Assembly: GCF_900582195.1 (NCBI RefSeq) | Contig: NZ_UTHA01000221.1 | Span: 1 to 64,000, forward strand | DNA from: Pseudomonas viridiflava | Lineage (GTDB): Bacteria > Pseudomonadota > Gammaproteobacteria > Pseudomonadales > Pseudomonadaceae | Direction: 5' to 3' | Length of the DNA stretch: 64,000 bases | In this document: one piece after another, positions 1 through 8,330 of the stretch | How the letters are laid out: every line of letters starts with the position of its first letter | How positions within the stretch are numbered: the stretch's first letter is position 1 | Translations under genes and position numbers: made by a program | The notes under the pieces: generated by a model | Seen by the model: only the letters and a program-made list of their open reading frames with translations | What the model was told of the DNA's origin: nothing | Databases searched by the model: none

Positions 1-135
1 GCTCAAGAAGCCCAGCGCGATATCAGCCACTTCTTGATGCATCGGTACAACTGGATTCGACCCCATCAATTCAACGGTGGGTTGGCGCCAGCTCGGGCCG
101 AAGAAAAACTTAACGTCGTGTCCGGGATTAGTTGA
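1..135 (+). CDS. IS3-family transposase (OrfB), C-terminal 44 residues only
   Basis: Frame 1 is open from the window edge to TGA at 133-135. The peptide contains YNWIRPHQFNGGLAPA, the usual C-terminal tail of IS3-family DDE integrase (OrfB) proteins, where a final block RPHQ..NG.LAP follows the catalytic glutamate. Only the tail lies in the window, so whether the element is intact cannot be judged. It lies beside polysaccharide-export genes transcribed towards it, a common place for insertions in Pseudomonas. The family call is fairly sure; the exact element is not identified. Confidence 0.8.
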   Translation, partial: AQEAQRDISHFLMHRYNWIRPHQFNGGLAPARAEEKLNVVSGIS

Positions 136-143
136 CCACTACA
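119..143. repeat. Candidate right terminal inverted repeat of the IS3-family element
   Basis: The bases running through the transposase stop end in ...GACCACTACA at 143. Read on the other strand this starts TGTAGTGGTCAACTAAT, which has the TG...CA boundary typical of IS3-family ends and overlaps the last codons of OrfB, as is common. The left end is outside the window, so the repeat cannot be matched to a partner and no target duplication can be tested. Confidence 0.45.
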
Positions 144-505
144 TCGTCCGTTTTTCAGGTGACGTCCGTCCGTAATCCTTTCTCCCCCTCAAGGTGGGCG
201 ATTCGGGTTTCCACTTCCAGGGAAATTTCTCGTGACAAGCGGGTGGTGCCATGTTTTGCGAGGAGAGGGGAGGGCGTGTGGTGTTGATTGTTTTTCTGAT
301 AATCCCGCAATATAGCATCATGAAGTGCGCGGTCACCTGGCAATAAAGGTCACCGTTCTCCGTTCAAAAGCCCGCAAGAATTACATCAGTTGCAGGCTTC
401 TATGCTGTAACTTTTATGTGCTTCTCCTCCCGCTCCCAAAAATTGCTTACTTAATTGGTAATGGGCCTTATCGGCTCATCAGAAGGATGGGCACCTTCGG
501 AAAAA
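144..505. other. Gap between the IS end and wzt; no convincing gene
   Basis: About 360 bases separate the IS end from the stop codon of the ABC ATPase. The base composition is more AT-rich than in the core genes to the right. On the minus strand a 62-codon frame (155-343) starts MPGDRALHDAILRDYQ and ends LEGEKGLRTDVT. It is hydrophilic and could be a fragment of a disrupted gene, but no family is recognised and no strong ribosome binding site precedes it. No clear terminator for the ABC operon was seen. Confidence 0.4.
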
Positions 506-1249
506 TTATTCGCCGAAGTAAGCTCGAGTGACTGTTGCGGGGTCCGCATCCAATTTTACCTTTCCATGTTCCAGCCAGATGACTCGGTTGCAGGCATGCA
601 TAATAAGTTCGCGGGAGTGGCTGGCTATCACCAAAATATTGGTGGCTTTGACTAACTCGTTCATCCGCATTTCTGCTTTGTGCTTAAAGCCTTCGTCGCC
701 AACAGATAGCCATTCATCCATAATAAGAATTTCTGGTCTGATCGTAGTTGATACCGCAAAGGCTAGGCGCAGATGCATGCCTGACGAGTAAGTTCGCACT
801 GGCATATCGATGAAGTCGCCAAGTTCCGAAAACTCAATAATTTCCTCGAGTTTTGTTGAAATATCGCTTTTCGTCATTCCGAGAAGAATGCCTCGGATGA
901 AGATGTTTTCTCTGCCGGTTGCTTCGGGGTCTATTCCGAGGGAAATATCAATTAGGGAAGCGACCTCCCCGTTGATTTTAGCGGTGCCGGATGAGGGGGC
1001 GTACACGCCGCTCAGCAGTCTGAGCAGCGTACTTTTCCCTGCACCGTTATGACCGAGTAATCCAATTCGGTCCCCGTCATTTAGAGAGAAAGTAAGATTT
1101 TCCAGTGCTCTTACGGTAACTTTTCCTTTTTCGTTGGTGTTGATTTTTCCACCGGTTGCAACTTCAATAAGTCGCTTTTTTAGCGAGCGTGCGTTTGTAT
1201 TGTAAATGGGGAAATCAACGCACGCGTTATGAAATTCAATAGAAGCCAT
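506..1249 (-). CDS. wzt: Polysaccharide ABC exporter ATPase, Wzt/KpsT type
   Basis: ATP-hydrolysing subunit of an ABC-2 exporter that moves O-antigen or capsule-like polymer across the inner membrane. The 247-aa protein shows Walker A GHNGAGKST (about 66-74), signature YSSGM (154-158), Walker B ILIMDEW with D178-E179, and switch His at 211. It ends shortly after the nucleotide-binding domain, so it lacks the C-terminal carbohydrate-binding module of E. coli O9a-type Wzt. This resembles KpsT or O-antigen exporters that do not read a capped chain end. It follows the permease gene with a 12-base gap, implying one transcript. The family is sure; the exported polymer is unknown. Confidence 0.88.
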   Translation of the reverse strand: MASIEFHNACVDFPIYNTNARSLKKRLIEVATGGKINTNEKGKVTVRALENLTFSLNDGDRIGLLGHNGAGKSTLLRLLSGVYAPSSGTAKINGEVASLIDISLGIDPEATGRENIFIRGILLGMTKSDISTKLEEIIEFSELGDFIDMPVRTYSSGMHLRLAFAVSTTIRPEILIMDEWLSVGDEGFKHKAEMRMNELVKATNILVIASHSRELIMHACNRVIWLEHGKVKLDADPATVTRAYFGE

Positions 1250-1261
1250 AATGTTTTCTTC

Positions 1262-2062
1262 TTAGATCCAGTATGCAATGCGGCGTTTGTAGTGGCCATA
1301 GATTATGATCGCTATGCACCAGCCAAGCAGAGCCATGGCACCCGCAACCAGCCAGCTAGTAGAGCTGACATCTTGTCCGAGTAAAGGAGCCCTGACAATT
1401 TGGATGAGGTGGTAGATGGGGTTGAAATCCAGCAAATAGGTGCCGGATCGGCCGGAAATCAGGCTCGGCAGCCACATGATTGGCGTGAGATAAAAGGCGA
1501 TTTGCAAAATGCTGGCGATGATTTGCGGGAGGTCGCGGTATCGTGCGCAGAATACGCTCAGAATCAGACTGACCCAAGCCAGGTTCAGCGCCAGTAAAAC
1601 CATGCCAGGAATGCTTAACAGTGCTTCAAAGCCCAGCGGCTTTTGTACAGCCAGCAGCACCAGGGGGAAGATCACAATGTTATGCGCGAGGATCAATGTG
1701 TTGCGCCACAGTGTGCGCAGAATGTGGACAAACAACGGAATGGGCAGTTGTTTGATAATACTTTCTGCAGCTATAAGACTGGTGCATCCCTCTTGCAGGC
1801 ATGTGGCAATGAAGCTCCAGAGAATCATGCCGACAGCAAGAAAAGGCAGGAACTCTTTCATCGGGGTGTTGAAAATCTTGCCGAATACCAAGCCAATTGT
1901 GCCAATCATGACACCCATGCTGATGGTCAGCCAAAACGGTCCGACGGCAGAGCGTCTATAGCGTTGGCGAACATCTTGCCATCCAAGCATGCCAACGAGG
2001 GAATAGCGTTTTACCGCCGCCCCTATGTCCGTCAAGGCAGCATTTATTGAGTTGTTGAGCAT
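1262..2062 (-). CDS. wzm: Polysaccharide ABC exporter permease, Wzm/KpsM type
   Basis: Membrane subunit that partners the ATPase directly downstream. The 266-aa protein has the ABC-2 permease layout: a cytoplasmic N-terminus with the family motif GMLGWQDVRQRYRRSAVGPFW (about 24-44), then some six hydrophobic segments, and ends with a basic tail GHYKRRIAYWI. The W-x-DV-x-RYRRS block is typical of O-antigen and teichoic-acid exporters (RfbD/TagG/Wzm). It heads the minus-strand transcript wzm-wzt. No glycosyltransferase remains next to the pair inside the window; the rest of the cluster would lie beyond the IS element or elsewhere. Confidence 0.88.
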   Translation of the reverse strand: MLNNSINAALTDIGAAVKRYSLVGMLGWQDVRQRYRRSAVGPFWLTISMGVMIGTIGLVFGKIFNTPMKEFLPFLAVGMILWSFIATCLQEGCTSLIAAESIIKQLPIPLFVHILRTLWRNTLILAHNIVIFPLVLLAVQKPLGFEALLSIPGMVLLALNLAWVSLILSVFCARYRDLPQIIASILQIAFYLTPIMWLPSLISGRSGTYLLDFNPIYHLIQIVRAPLLGQDVSSTSWLVAGAMALLGWCIAIIIYGHYKRRIAYWI

Positions 2063-2580
2063 TCAAATCACCGGGGTTTCAATACAGTCAAAGATTGTAA
2101 TATTGTCTGAGGATGGAGTTACTTTTTCATCCCGTTAACACCCAGATTCCTGGTTATCGCGGGAGCCAAGCTCTGCGTAAAGGGTGAGCGCGGCCTCTTT
2201 CTGCTGTTCTTTCATGCAGGCGTGCTCCCCCTAGTCGCGTCATTGTGGGCGATGTGAGCTATTCAAAAAACCTGTACAAACGCACTTGGCATGCCCTTCA
2301 AGCGCTATTTCTTCCTGACGCATTCAAGAGACTTAGCTTATCATCCCACGCTGTGGGGCGCACGCCCAAGAATTTCCTTGTCGCAGGGTGTCAGGGCTTC
2401 AGCAGCCCCCTATGATCAGCACTGCGATGATGGTTCATGGTTTTTTGAACACAATTCGTCGACTCGCGCTGTAAATGCCAAGTCCTCGCTGTGGAAGTGT
2501 CGGGTGATCCTGTTGTCATTGGGGTTACAATGCTTCTTGACGACTGCTTACAGGAGGGGGCTACGTGCTCAACAGGCTGA
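2063..2580. other. Intergenic region between divergent wzm and wbpM, with a short remnant-like frame
   Basis: About 518 bases carry the control regions of both divergent genes. On the minus strand a 26-codon frame (2135-2215, MKEQQKEAALTLYAELGSRD...) reads like the helical C-terminus of a protein, but an in-frame stop lies a few codons upstream, so it is at most a remnant. On the plus strand a strong ribosome binding site (AGGAGG at 2552-2557) precedes wbpM. No convincing -35/-10 pair could be fixed. Confidence 0.45.
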
Positions 2581-4575
2581 ATGGATAAAGTGCGCAGAGT
2601 TTTACTGGGTTTGCCTCGCCGGCAAAAAAGGCTGCTCCAGGTCGCCACCGATGTGGTCTTGGTATGGGGCGCGTTATGGCTCGCCTTTATCGTGCGCCTG
2701 GGCATAGATGATATGTATAACCCGCTGAAAGCTCACTTTTGGCTATTCATCAGTGCGCCGCTTATTGCGATCCCTCTTTTCATCCGTTTTGGCATGTATC
2801 GAGCCGTCATGCGCTACTTTGGCAATGATGCCCTGCTGGCCATTGTCAAGGCTGTGAGCCTGTCGTCGTTGATCCTGGCGCTTGTGGTCTACTGGTACAG
2901 CAACCATGAGACAGTCGTCCCGCGCTCGATCATTTTCAATTACTGGTGGCTCAGCCTCGTCATCATTGGAGGGCTGCGCCTATGCATGCGGCAATACTTC
3001 ATGGGGGATTGGTTCACTGCTGCACAGCATGTACCGTTCACAAACAGGGATGATGGGCTTACTAAAGTCGCCATCTACGGCGCAGGCGTAGCAGGCAACC
3101 AATTGGTCGCAGCGTTGCGCATGGGCCGAACGTTGAGGCCTGTCGCCTTTATCGACGATGATGCGAGCATTGCTGACCGAGTGATTGCGGGATTGCAAGT
3201 CTACAAACCCAAACACATCCAGCAGATGATCGACGAATCCGGTGCGCAGGAAATTCTTCTGGCGCTGCCGTCGTCAACCCGGGCCCGACGCCGTGAAATT
3301 CTCACCATCCTGGAGCGTTTCCCGCTTCATATTCGAAGCGTGCCCAACTTCACTGATCTAGCCAGCGGACGAGTTAAGGTAGAAGACATCCAAGAGGTCG
3401 ATATTGCCGACCTGCTTGGCCGTGACTCCGTTCCTGCTCAACCCGATTTGCTTGAGCGCTGTATTAAGGGCAAGACAGTGATGGTCACTGGCGCTGGCGG
3501 GTCGATTGGCGCAGAACTGTGTCGGCAAATTTTTGCACTGGAACCCACTACGCTTTTGCTGTTCGAGCACAGCGAGTTCAATCTCTACAGCATCTTGGCG
3601 GAGCTGGAGCAGCGTAGCGGCAGGGCGTCAGTTGCCGTGCGCTTGCTGCCGATCCTGGGCTCCATCCGGCATCAGGACAAGCTTCTTGATGTTATGAAGA
3701 CCTGGGGTGTCGACACGGTTTATCACGCTGCTGCCTACAAGCACGTGCCCATGGTCGAACACAATATTGCCGAGGGTGTGCTTAACAACGTCATTGGCAC
3801 GCTCAACACTGCTCAGGCTGCATTGCAGTCAGGCGTGTCCAACTTTGTGTTGATCTCTACTGATAAGGCTGTCCGCCCGACCAATGTAATGGGTAGCACC
3901 AAGCGCTTGGCCGAGTTGACTTTGCAAGCCCTCAGTCGTGAAATCGCTCCGGTGTTGTTTGGTGACAATGCCAACGTATCCCGGGTCAACAAGACTCGCT
4001 TCACTATGGTGCGCTTCGGTAACGTGTTGGGTTCTTCTGGCTCGGTGATTCCACTGTTCCACAGCCAGATCAAATCCGGTGGCCCGTTAACGGTCACCCA
4101 CCCCAAAATCACCCGCTATTTCATGACCATTCCCGAAGCCGCGCAGTTGGTTATTCAGGCAGGTTCCATGGGGCAGGGTGGTGATGTGTTCGTTCTGGAT
4201 ATGGGCGAGCCGGTAAAAATTGTAGAGCTGGCAGAGAAGATGATCCATCTGTCTGGTTTGAGTGTTCGTTCGGAAAGGAATCTGCAAGGAGATATCTCCA
4301 TCGAATTTACCGGGTTGCGTCCCGGTGAGAAGCTTTATGAAGAGCTGCTGATTGGCGATAACGTTGCTGCAACACAACATCCGATGATCATGAGCGCCAA
4401 TGAAGATCATCTGCCTTGGGATGTACTCAAGGCCCGATTGAGAGCTTTGCTGGTCGCTGTTGAGCAAGACGATTACGACCGCGTCCGTCAGCTCCTGTGT
4501 GAAACCGTCAGCGGCTACACCCCCGACGGCGAGATCGTCGACTGGATCCACCAGCAGCGCCGCCTCGAGCCCTGA
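2581..4575 (+). CDS. wbpM: Nucleotide-sugar 4,6-dehydratase, WbpM/FlaA1/CapD family, membrane-anchored
   Basis: Large membrane-bound UDP-GlcNAc-type C6 dehydratase that makes 6-deoxy-4-keto sugars for O-antigen. The 664-aa length fits the family. Residues 1-125 contain about four hydrophobic helices, followed by a CoA-binding-like Rossmann domain (IYGAGVAGNQL, about 165-175) and the catalytic SDR domain with GAGGSIG near 304-310. The motif LISTDKAVRPTNVMGSTK carries the altered S-M-K triad of this family, with Met where most SDRs have Tyr. The start is uncertain: ATG 2581 directly follows an in-frame TGA, and the good AGGAGG site is 23 bases away (see findings). Identity is near certain. Confidence 0.93.
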   Translation: MDKVRRVLLGLPRRQKRLLQVATDVVLVWGALWLAFIVRLGIDDMYNPLKAHFWLFISAPLIAIPLFIRFGMYRAVMRYFGNDALLAIVKAVSLSSLILALVVYWYSNHETVVPRSIIFNYWWLSLVIIGGLRLCMRQYFMGDWFTAAQHVPFTNRDDGLTKVAIYGAGVAGNQLVAALRMGRTLRPVAFIDDDASIADRVIAGLQVYKPKHIQQMIDESGAQEILLALPSSTRARRREILTILERFPLHIRSVPNFTDLASGRVKVEDIQEVDIADLLGRDSVPAQPDLLERCIKGKTVMVTGAGGSIGAELCRQIFALEPTTLLLFEHSEFNLYSILAELEQRSGRASVAVRLLPILGSIRHQDKLLDVMKTWGVDTVYHAAAYKHVPMVEHNIAEGVLNNVIGTLNTAQAALQSGVSNFVLISTDKAVRPTNVMGSTKRLAELTLQALSREIAPVLFGDNANVSRVNKTRFTMVRFGNVLGSSGSVIPLFHSQIKSGGPLTVTHPKITRYFMTIPEAAQLVIQAGSMGQGGDVFVLDMGEPVKIVELAEKMIHLSGLSVRSERNLQGDISIEFTGLRPGEKLYEELLIGDNVAATQHPMIMSANEDHLPWDVLKARLRALLVAVEQDDYDRVRQLLCETVSGYTPDGEIVDWIHQQRRLEP

Positions 4576-4684
4576 TTGTTTCACATCCTGTAACGGACGC
4601 ATTTTTGACTTGTCCCGATCATCGCCTATGTTTGAGGAGCAGCTTCGGAAAGCTGCTTTCTCAATTGATGATGGAGCGTCACTT

Positions 4685-5020
4685 ATGCGTACCGGTTATT
4701 TCTACTCCCTGATTTTTGCCCTGCTTACCAGCGCCTCGATTGCTGCAATCGCTGCGCCTGTGGCGCCGTCCGATACGAGCAAGGCCCCTCTGGTGATGGA
4801 TTCGTCAGCCACTTCCGACGTCCAGAAAGTCGATCTCAACGGGGCTGATGCCGCCACCCTTCAAAAAGAGCTGGCGGGCGTTGGAGAGGCCAAGTCCAAG
4901 GCGATTGTTGCATATCGTGAAATAAACGGGCCGTTTGCATCCGTGGATGAGTTGCTCGAAGTGAAGGGCATCGGCAAAGCGATTCTGGATCGCAATCGCG
5001 ACAAGCTGGAAGTGAACTAA
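4685..5020 (+). CDS. Secreted ComEA-like helix-hairpin-helix protein
   Basis: A 111-aa protein. ATG 4685 follows GGAG and starts a signal peptide (MRTGYFYSLIFALLTSASIAAIAAP) with likely cleavage near residue 25. The C-terminal half carries the ComEA repeat: VDLNGADAATLQ, then GVGEAKSKAIVAYR and VKGIGKAILDRNRDKL, two helix-hairpin-helix units that bind double-stranded DNA. ComEA proteins pull DNA into the periplasm during natural transformation; many pseudomonads carry a short copy after wbpM whose role is not proven. A clear terminator follows. An upstream in-frame extension to 4460 runs inside wbpM and is not used. Confidence 0.85.
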   Translation: MRTGYFYSLIFALLTSASIAAIAAPVAPSDTSKAPLVMDSSATSDVQKVDLNGADAATLQKELAGVGEAKSKAIVAYREINGPFASVDELLEVKGIGKAILDRNRDKLEVN

Positions 5021-5038
5021 GCTGATTGTTCAACGCCA

Positions 5039-5066
5039 AGGGGCCGGTCATTGACCGGCCCTTTTT
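5039..5066 (+). terminator. Rho-independent terminator after the ComEA-like gene
   Basis: Ten-base stem GGGCCGGTCA / TGACCGGCCC (5041-5050 and 5052-5061) followed by CTTTTT. It closes the wbpM to comEA-like segment. Confidence 0.85.
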
Positions 5067-5239
5067 GCTTTCTGATTCCTGAGAGCGTCGCAGGACGGCG
5101 ATTGCCTTTCCGTCGGATAATGAAAAATTACGGCTATCATATTGCTTTCGGATTATGCCTATAATAATTTCAGTCACCACTGAAGCCTCCCAGCTTTTGA
5201 GCGGTCGCATCAATACTTATGCACTCCAGGAGTATCGTC

Positions 5240-6034
5240 ATGAATTTCCCGAAATCCCAAGGTACGGCGCTTGTCACGGGCGCATCTTCCGGCATTGGAG
5301 CGGTGTATGCCGATCGGTTGGCGGCACGTGGTTTTGATCTGTTGCTGGTGGCTCGCGATCAGGAGCGCCTGGAGTCTGCTGCCAGCAAATTGCGAGACGC
5401 GCATGGCGTTATGGTTGAGGTGCTGAAAGCCGATCTGACGCAAAAGGATGAAGTGCTCAAGCTTGAGCAGCGCCTGCGCAGCGACTCCGGCATCAGCCTG
5501 TTGGTCAACAATGCGGGGGTGGCGGTCAATGGTCTTCTGGCAAACGCCGATCCCGAAGTGCTGGAGCAACTGATTCAGTTGAATGTCACAACCCTCACCC
5601 GCCTGGCTGCCGCAGCGGCAGCCGCGTTCACCAGCGCCGGGCGCGGCACGATCATCAATATCGCGTCAGTGGTCGCCTTGTTCCCCGAGCGCTTCAATGC
5701 CACCTACAGTGCCAGCAAGGCCTATGTGTTGAGCCTCACTCAATCGCTGAATACGGAACTCGAAGGCACCGGGGTCAAGGTACAAGCGGTATTGCCGGGT
5801 GTGACCCGCACCGAAATCTGGGCGCGTTCCGGTTTTGATGCCAGCGGTATTCCGGCGGAGATGGTCATGGAGGCGGGCGAGATGGTGGATGCGGCGCTGT
5901 CGGGTCTGGACCAGGGCGAACTCGTGACGATTCCTTCGCTGCCCGATGCCGGTGAATGGCAAGCCTTCGTTGCTGCACGTCATGTGATGGCACCCAATCT
6001 GTCGCACAGCTCGGCGGCCAGCCGATACAAGTAA
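5240..6034 (+). CDS. Short-chain dehydrogenase/reductase (classical SDR)
   Basis: NAD(P)-dependent oxidoreductase of 264 aa. The Rossmann motif TGASSGIG is at residues 13-20, NNAG at 90-93, and the catalytic YSASK has Tyr156 and Lys160. ATG 5240 was chosen because AGGAG at 5228-5232 lies seven bases upstream; an in-frame ATG at 5219 has no such site. The next gene is a FabF-like ketoacyl synthase 32 bases downstream on the same strand, so the pair may form a small operon acting on acyl or ketoacyl substrates. The substrate cannot be told from sequence. Confidence 0.88.
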   Translation: MNFPKSQGTALVTGASSGIGAVYADRLAARGFDLLLVARDQERLESAASKLRDAHGVMVEVLKADLTQKDEVLKLEQRLRSDSGISLLVNNAGVAVNGLLANADPEVLEQLIQLNVTTLTRLAAAAAAAFTSAGRGTIINIASVVALFPERFNATYSASKAYVLSLTQSLNTELEGTGVKVQAVLPGVTRTEIWARSGFDASGIPAEMVMEAGEMVDAALSGLDQGELVTIPSLPDAGEWQAFVAARHVMAPNLSHSSAASRYK

Positions 6035-6066
6035 ATGACTTTTGAGTCGTGAGAGGTCAACCCGAT

Positions 6067-7341
6067 ATGGATCAGCGTCGAGTAGTTGTCACGGGTATGG
6101 GCCTGGTGTCGCCTCTGGGCAGTGATGTCGAAATCGTCTGGCAGCGTTTGCTGGCCGGGCGTTCGGGATTGCGAAACCTTCCGGAGGCGGTCGTTGCGGA
6201 TCTGCCGGCGCGGGTCGGCGGCGCGGTGCCGACAATGGAAGAGGACGCCGAAGCCGGTTTTGATCCGGATCGGGCTACGTCACCCAAAGAGCAGAAGAAA
6301 ATGGATCGTTTCATTCTGTTTGCAATGGAGGCCGCTCGTCAGGCGCTTGAGCAGGCAGGCTGGTATCCGACCGATCCCCGTGCTCAGGAACGTACGGCGA
6401 CCATCATTGGCTCCGGTGTCGGCGGCTTCGGTGCAATCGCCGATGCTGTACGCACCACCGACAGCCGTGGTCCGCGTCGCTTGTCGCCGTTCACTATCCC
6501 TTCGTTTCTGGTCAACCTCGCGGCGGGCCATGTCTCGATCCAGCACGGTCTGAAGGGCCCGCTAGGTGCGCCGGTCACCGCGTGTGCCGCTGGCGTACAG
6601 GCGATCGGTGACGCCGCTCGGCTGATTCGTGCCGGTGAGGCCGACATTGCCGTGTGCGGCGGTGCGGAAGCATGCATCGACCGCGTGAGCCTTGCCGGAT
6701 TTGCAGCGGCGCGGGCGCTCTCCAGTGGCTACAACGACACGCCCGAGCGTGCTTCGCGTCCGTTCGACAGCGGGCGTGACGGTTTTGTGATGGGCGAGGG
6801 TGCCGGGTTGCTGGTGATCGAATCGCTGGATCACGCATTGGCCCGTGGTGCCAAACCATTGGCTGAACTGGTCGGCTACGGCACCAGCGCCGATGCCTAT
6901 CACCTGACCGCCGGGCCGGAGGACGGAAGTGGTGCACGACGAGCCATGACGTTGGCGCTGGCTCAGGCCGGTATCACGCCGGATCAGGTGCAGCATCTGA
7001 ATGCGCATGCGACCTCGACGCCGGTTGGCGACCTGGGTGAATTGGCTGCGATCAAGTCGGTGTTTGGAGCACAGAACAAAATCGCCGTGACTTCGACCAA
7101 GTCCGCCACCGGCCATTTATTGGGAGCTGCCGGTGGCCTTGAAGCCATCTTCACGCTGCTGGCTATCCGCGACCAGACCGTCCCGCCAACCCTCAACCTG
7201 GACAATCCCGACCCGTCCAGCGAAGGCGTGGACATCGTCCACGGTCAGGCGCGGTCAATGCCGATCGAATACGCGCTGTCCAACGGCTTCGGTTTCGGTG
7301 GGGTCAATGCCAGCGTGCTTTTCAAGCGCTGGCAGGCTTAG
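6067..7341 (+). CDS. fabF: Beta-ketoacyl-ACP synthase II (FabF family)
   Basis: Condensing enzyme that extends acyl-ACP with malonyl-ACP. The 424-aa protein has the full triad: Cys173 in VTACAAG, His314 in NAHATSTPVGD and His350 in KSATGHLLGAAGG, with Lys345. Start ATG 6067 gives MDQRRVVVTGMG, the normal FabF N-terminus; an upstream extension to 6049 is unlikely. It is not flanked by acpP, fabG or pabC, so it is probably an additional FabF rather than the housekeeping copy. It follows the SDR and converges with a TetR regulator, the two reading frames overlapping by four bases. Confidence 0.9.
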   Translation: MDQRRVVVTGMGLVSPLGSDVEIVWQRLLAGRSGLRNLPEAVVADLPARVGGAVPTMEEDAEAGFDPDRATSPKEQKKMDRFILFAMEAARQALEQAGWYPTDPRAQERTATIIGSGVGGFGAIADAVRTTDSRGPRRLSPFTIPSFLVNLAAGHVSIQHGLKGPLGAPVTACAAGVQAIGDAARLIRAGEADIAVCGGAEACIDRVSLAGFAAARALSSGYNDTPERASRPFDSGRDGFVMGEGAGLLVIESLDHALARGAKPLAELVGYGTSADAYHLTAGPEDGSGARRAMTLALAQAGITPDQVQHLNAHATSTPVGDLGELAAIKSVFGAQNKIAVTSTKSATGHLLGAAGGLEAIFTLLAIRDQTVPPTLNLDNPDPSSEGVDIVHGQARSMPIEYALSNGFGFGGVNASVLFKRWQA

Positions 7342-7895
7342 TCTTCGGAGCGCTTGAGGTGTTCGCGGGTGACGTCGAGGATCTGTTGGGCAAACCCGGC
7401 ATCTGCGACGCTGCGTGAGAGCAGGAGTGCGCCCGCCAGTGTTGCCATGATGACGATGCTGCGCTCGGCCGCGTTCTCGCCTTCGAGGGTGTTCTGGATC
7501 TGATCCAGACGCGCCTTGAGCACAAGATCGCTGGTCGGGCTCGGTTGTCCGCGCAATCCCAGTTCCGAAGAAATGGTCAGCAGCGGGCAGCCTTCATGCG
7601 GAGAGGTCTGGTGCCACTCGGAGAGATACGTATCGATGAAGGCTTCCAGCGGTTTTTCCTGGGCGAACAACGCTTCGCACAAGCCTGCGACCTGATCGCC
7701 GGCCTCTTGCAGGGCCTTCTCAACCAACTCGTCCTTGGATTTGAAATGTGAATAGAAACCGCCATGGGTCAGACCCAGCGCTTTCATCAACGGTTGCAGG
7801 CCGGTCGCACCGATACCGTCCTTGCGAAAGCGCGCCGAGGCTTCCTTGATGATGCGCTGATGGGTCTGGGCTTTATGATCTGGCGAGTAACGCAT
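7338..7895 (-). CDS. TetR/AcrR-family transcriptional regulator
   Basis: DNA-binding repressor of 185 aa. Residues about 9-55 form the TetR helix-turn-helix (QRIIKEASARFRKDGIGATGL ... GLTHGGFYSHFKSKDELV); the rest is an all-helical ligand/dimer domain. It converges on the FabF-like gene and may control the SDR-fabF pair, as local regulators often do, but no operator was identified. The effector is unknown. Confidence 0.87.
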   Translation of the reverse strand: MRYSPDHKAQTHQRIIKEASARFRKDGIGATGLQPLMKALGLTHGGFYSHFKSKDELVEKALQEAGDQVAGLCEALFAQEKPLEAFIDTYLSEWHQTSPHEGCPLLTISSELGLRGQPSPTSDLVLKARLDQIQNTLEGENAAERSIVIMATLAGALLLSRSVADAGFAQQILDVTREHLKRSED

Positions 7896-7999
7896 GTGGA
7901 GCTCTCCGCGACGATGCTGCCATCTTAACCACGGAAGATTAAATGGTGACTGTACTTCTAAAATCTAAAAAGGCGAGCTGTTAGGTCTGATTGCGCTGG

Positions 8000-8032
8000 A
8001 AAAACCAACCCCGCCATTGCAGCGGGGTGGGT
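8000..8032 (-). terminator. Terminator of the DUF2897 gene
   Basis: On the minus strand the stem ACCCCGC / GCGGGGT with loop TGCAATG is followed by TGGTTTTTCC. It starts two bases after the stop codon of the small gene. Confidence 0.65.
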
Positions 8033-8033
8033 A

Positions 8034-8201
8034 TCAGCGGTCCTGTGCGTCCTTGGCATCCGCTTCGGCATTGCGCTGTGCGACGCGCTTGCGTTCTTCA
8101 TCGGTCAGTTCGACCTTGTTGGCGGTGTCGCGCAACATCATCAATCCGCCAACAATCGAGCCGATCGCAACGACCAGAATCAACCAGGCATACCAGGGCA
8201 T
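8034..8201 (-). CDS. Small membrane protein, DUF2897 family
   Basis: A 55-aa protein with one hydrophobic helix (WYAWLILVVAIGSIVGGLMML) and a charged C-terminal tail ending RNAEADAKDAQDR. The length and the MPWYAW start match the DUF2897 family of gammaproteobacterial inner-membrane microproteins with no known function. ATG at 8201 is preceded by AGGAGAG; a longer frame to 8258 lacks such a site. It lies downstream of the ethanolamine-type permease on the same strand but about 130 bases away. Confidence 0.8.
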   Translation of the reverse strand: MPWYAWLILVVAIGSIVGGLMMLRDTANKVELTDEERKRVAQRNAEADAKDAQDR

Positions 8202-8330
8202 AACGGCTCTCCTTAATGGCAGCTCGACGGACGAGGATTTCGCCACGGGATGCTGCATACCACCTTTGAGCGAAACGACTTCGCAGTGGTTCCATTCTAG
8301 GCCGCTTGTACCCGATACACTCGAATTCGC

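Noticed and set aside
4460..4684. Upstream extension of the ComEA-like protein
   Set aside because: It lies inside wbpM and lacks a start; the signal peptide begins at ATG 4685.
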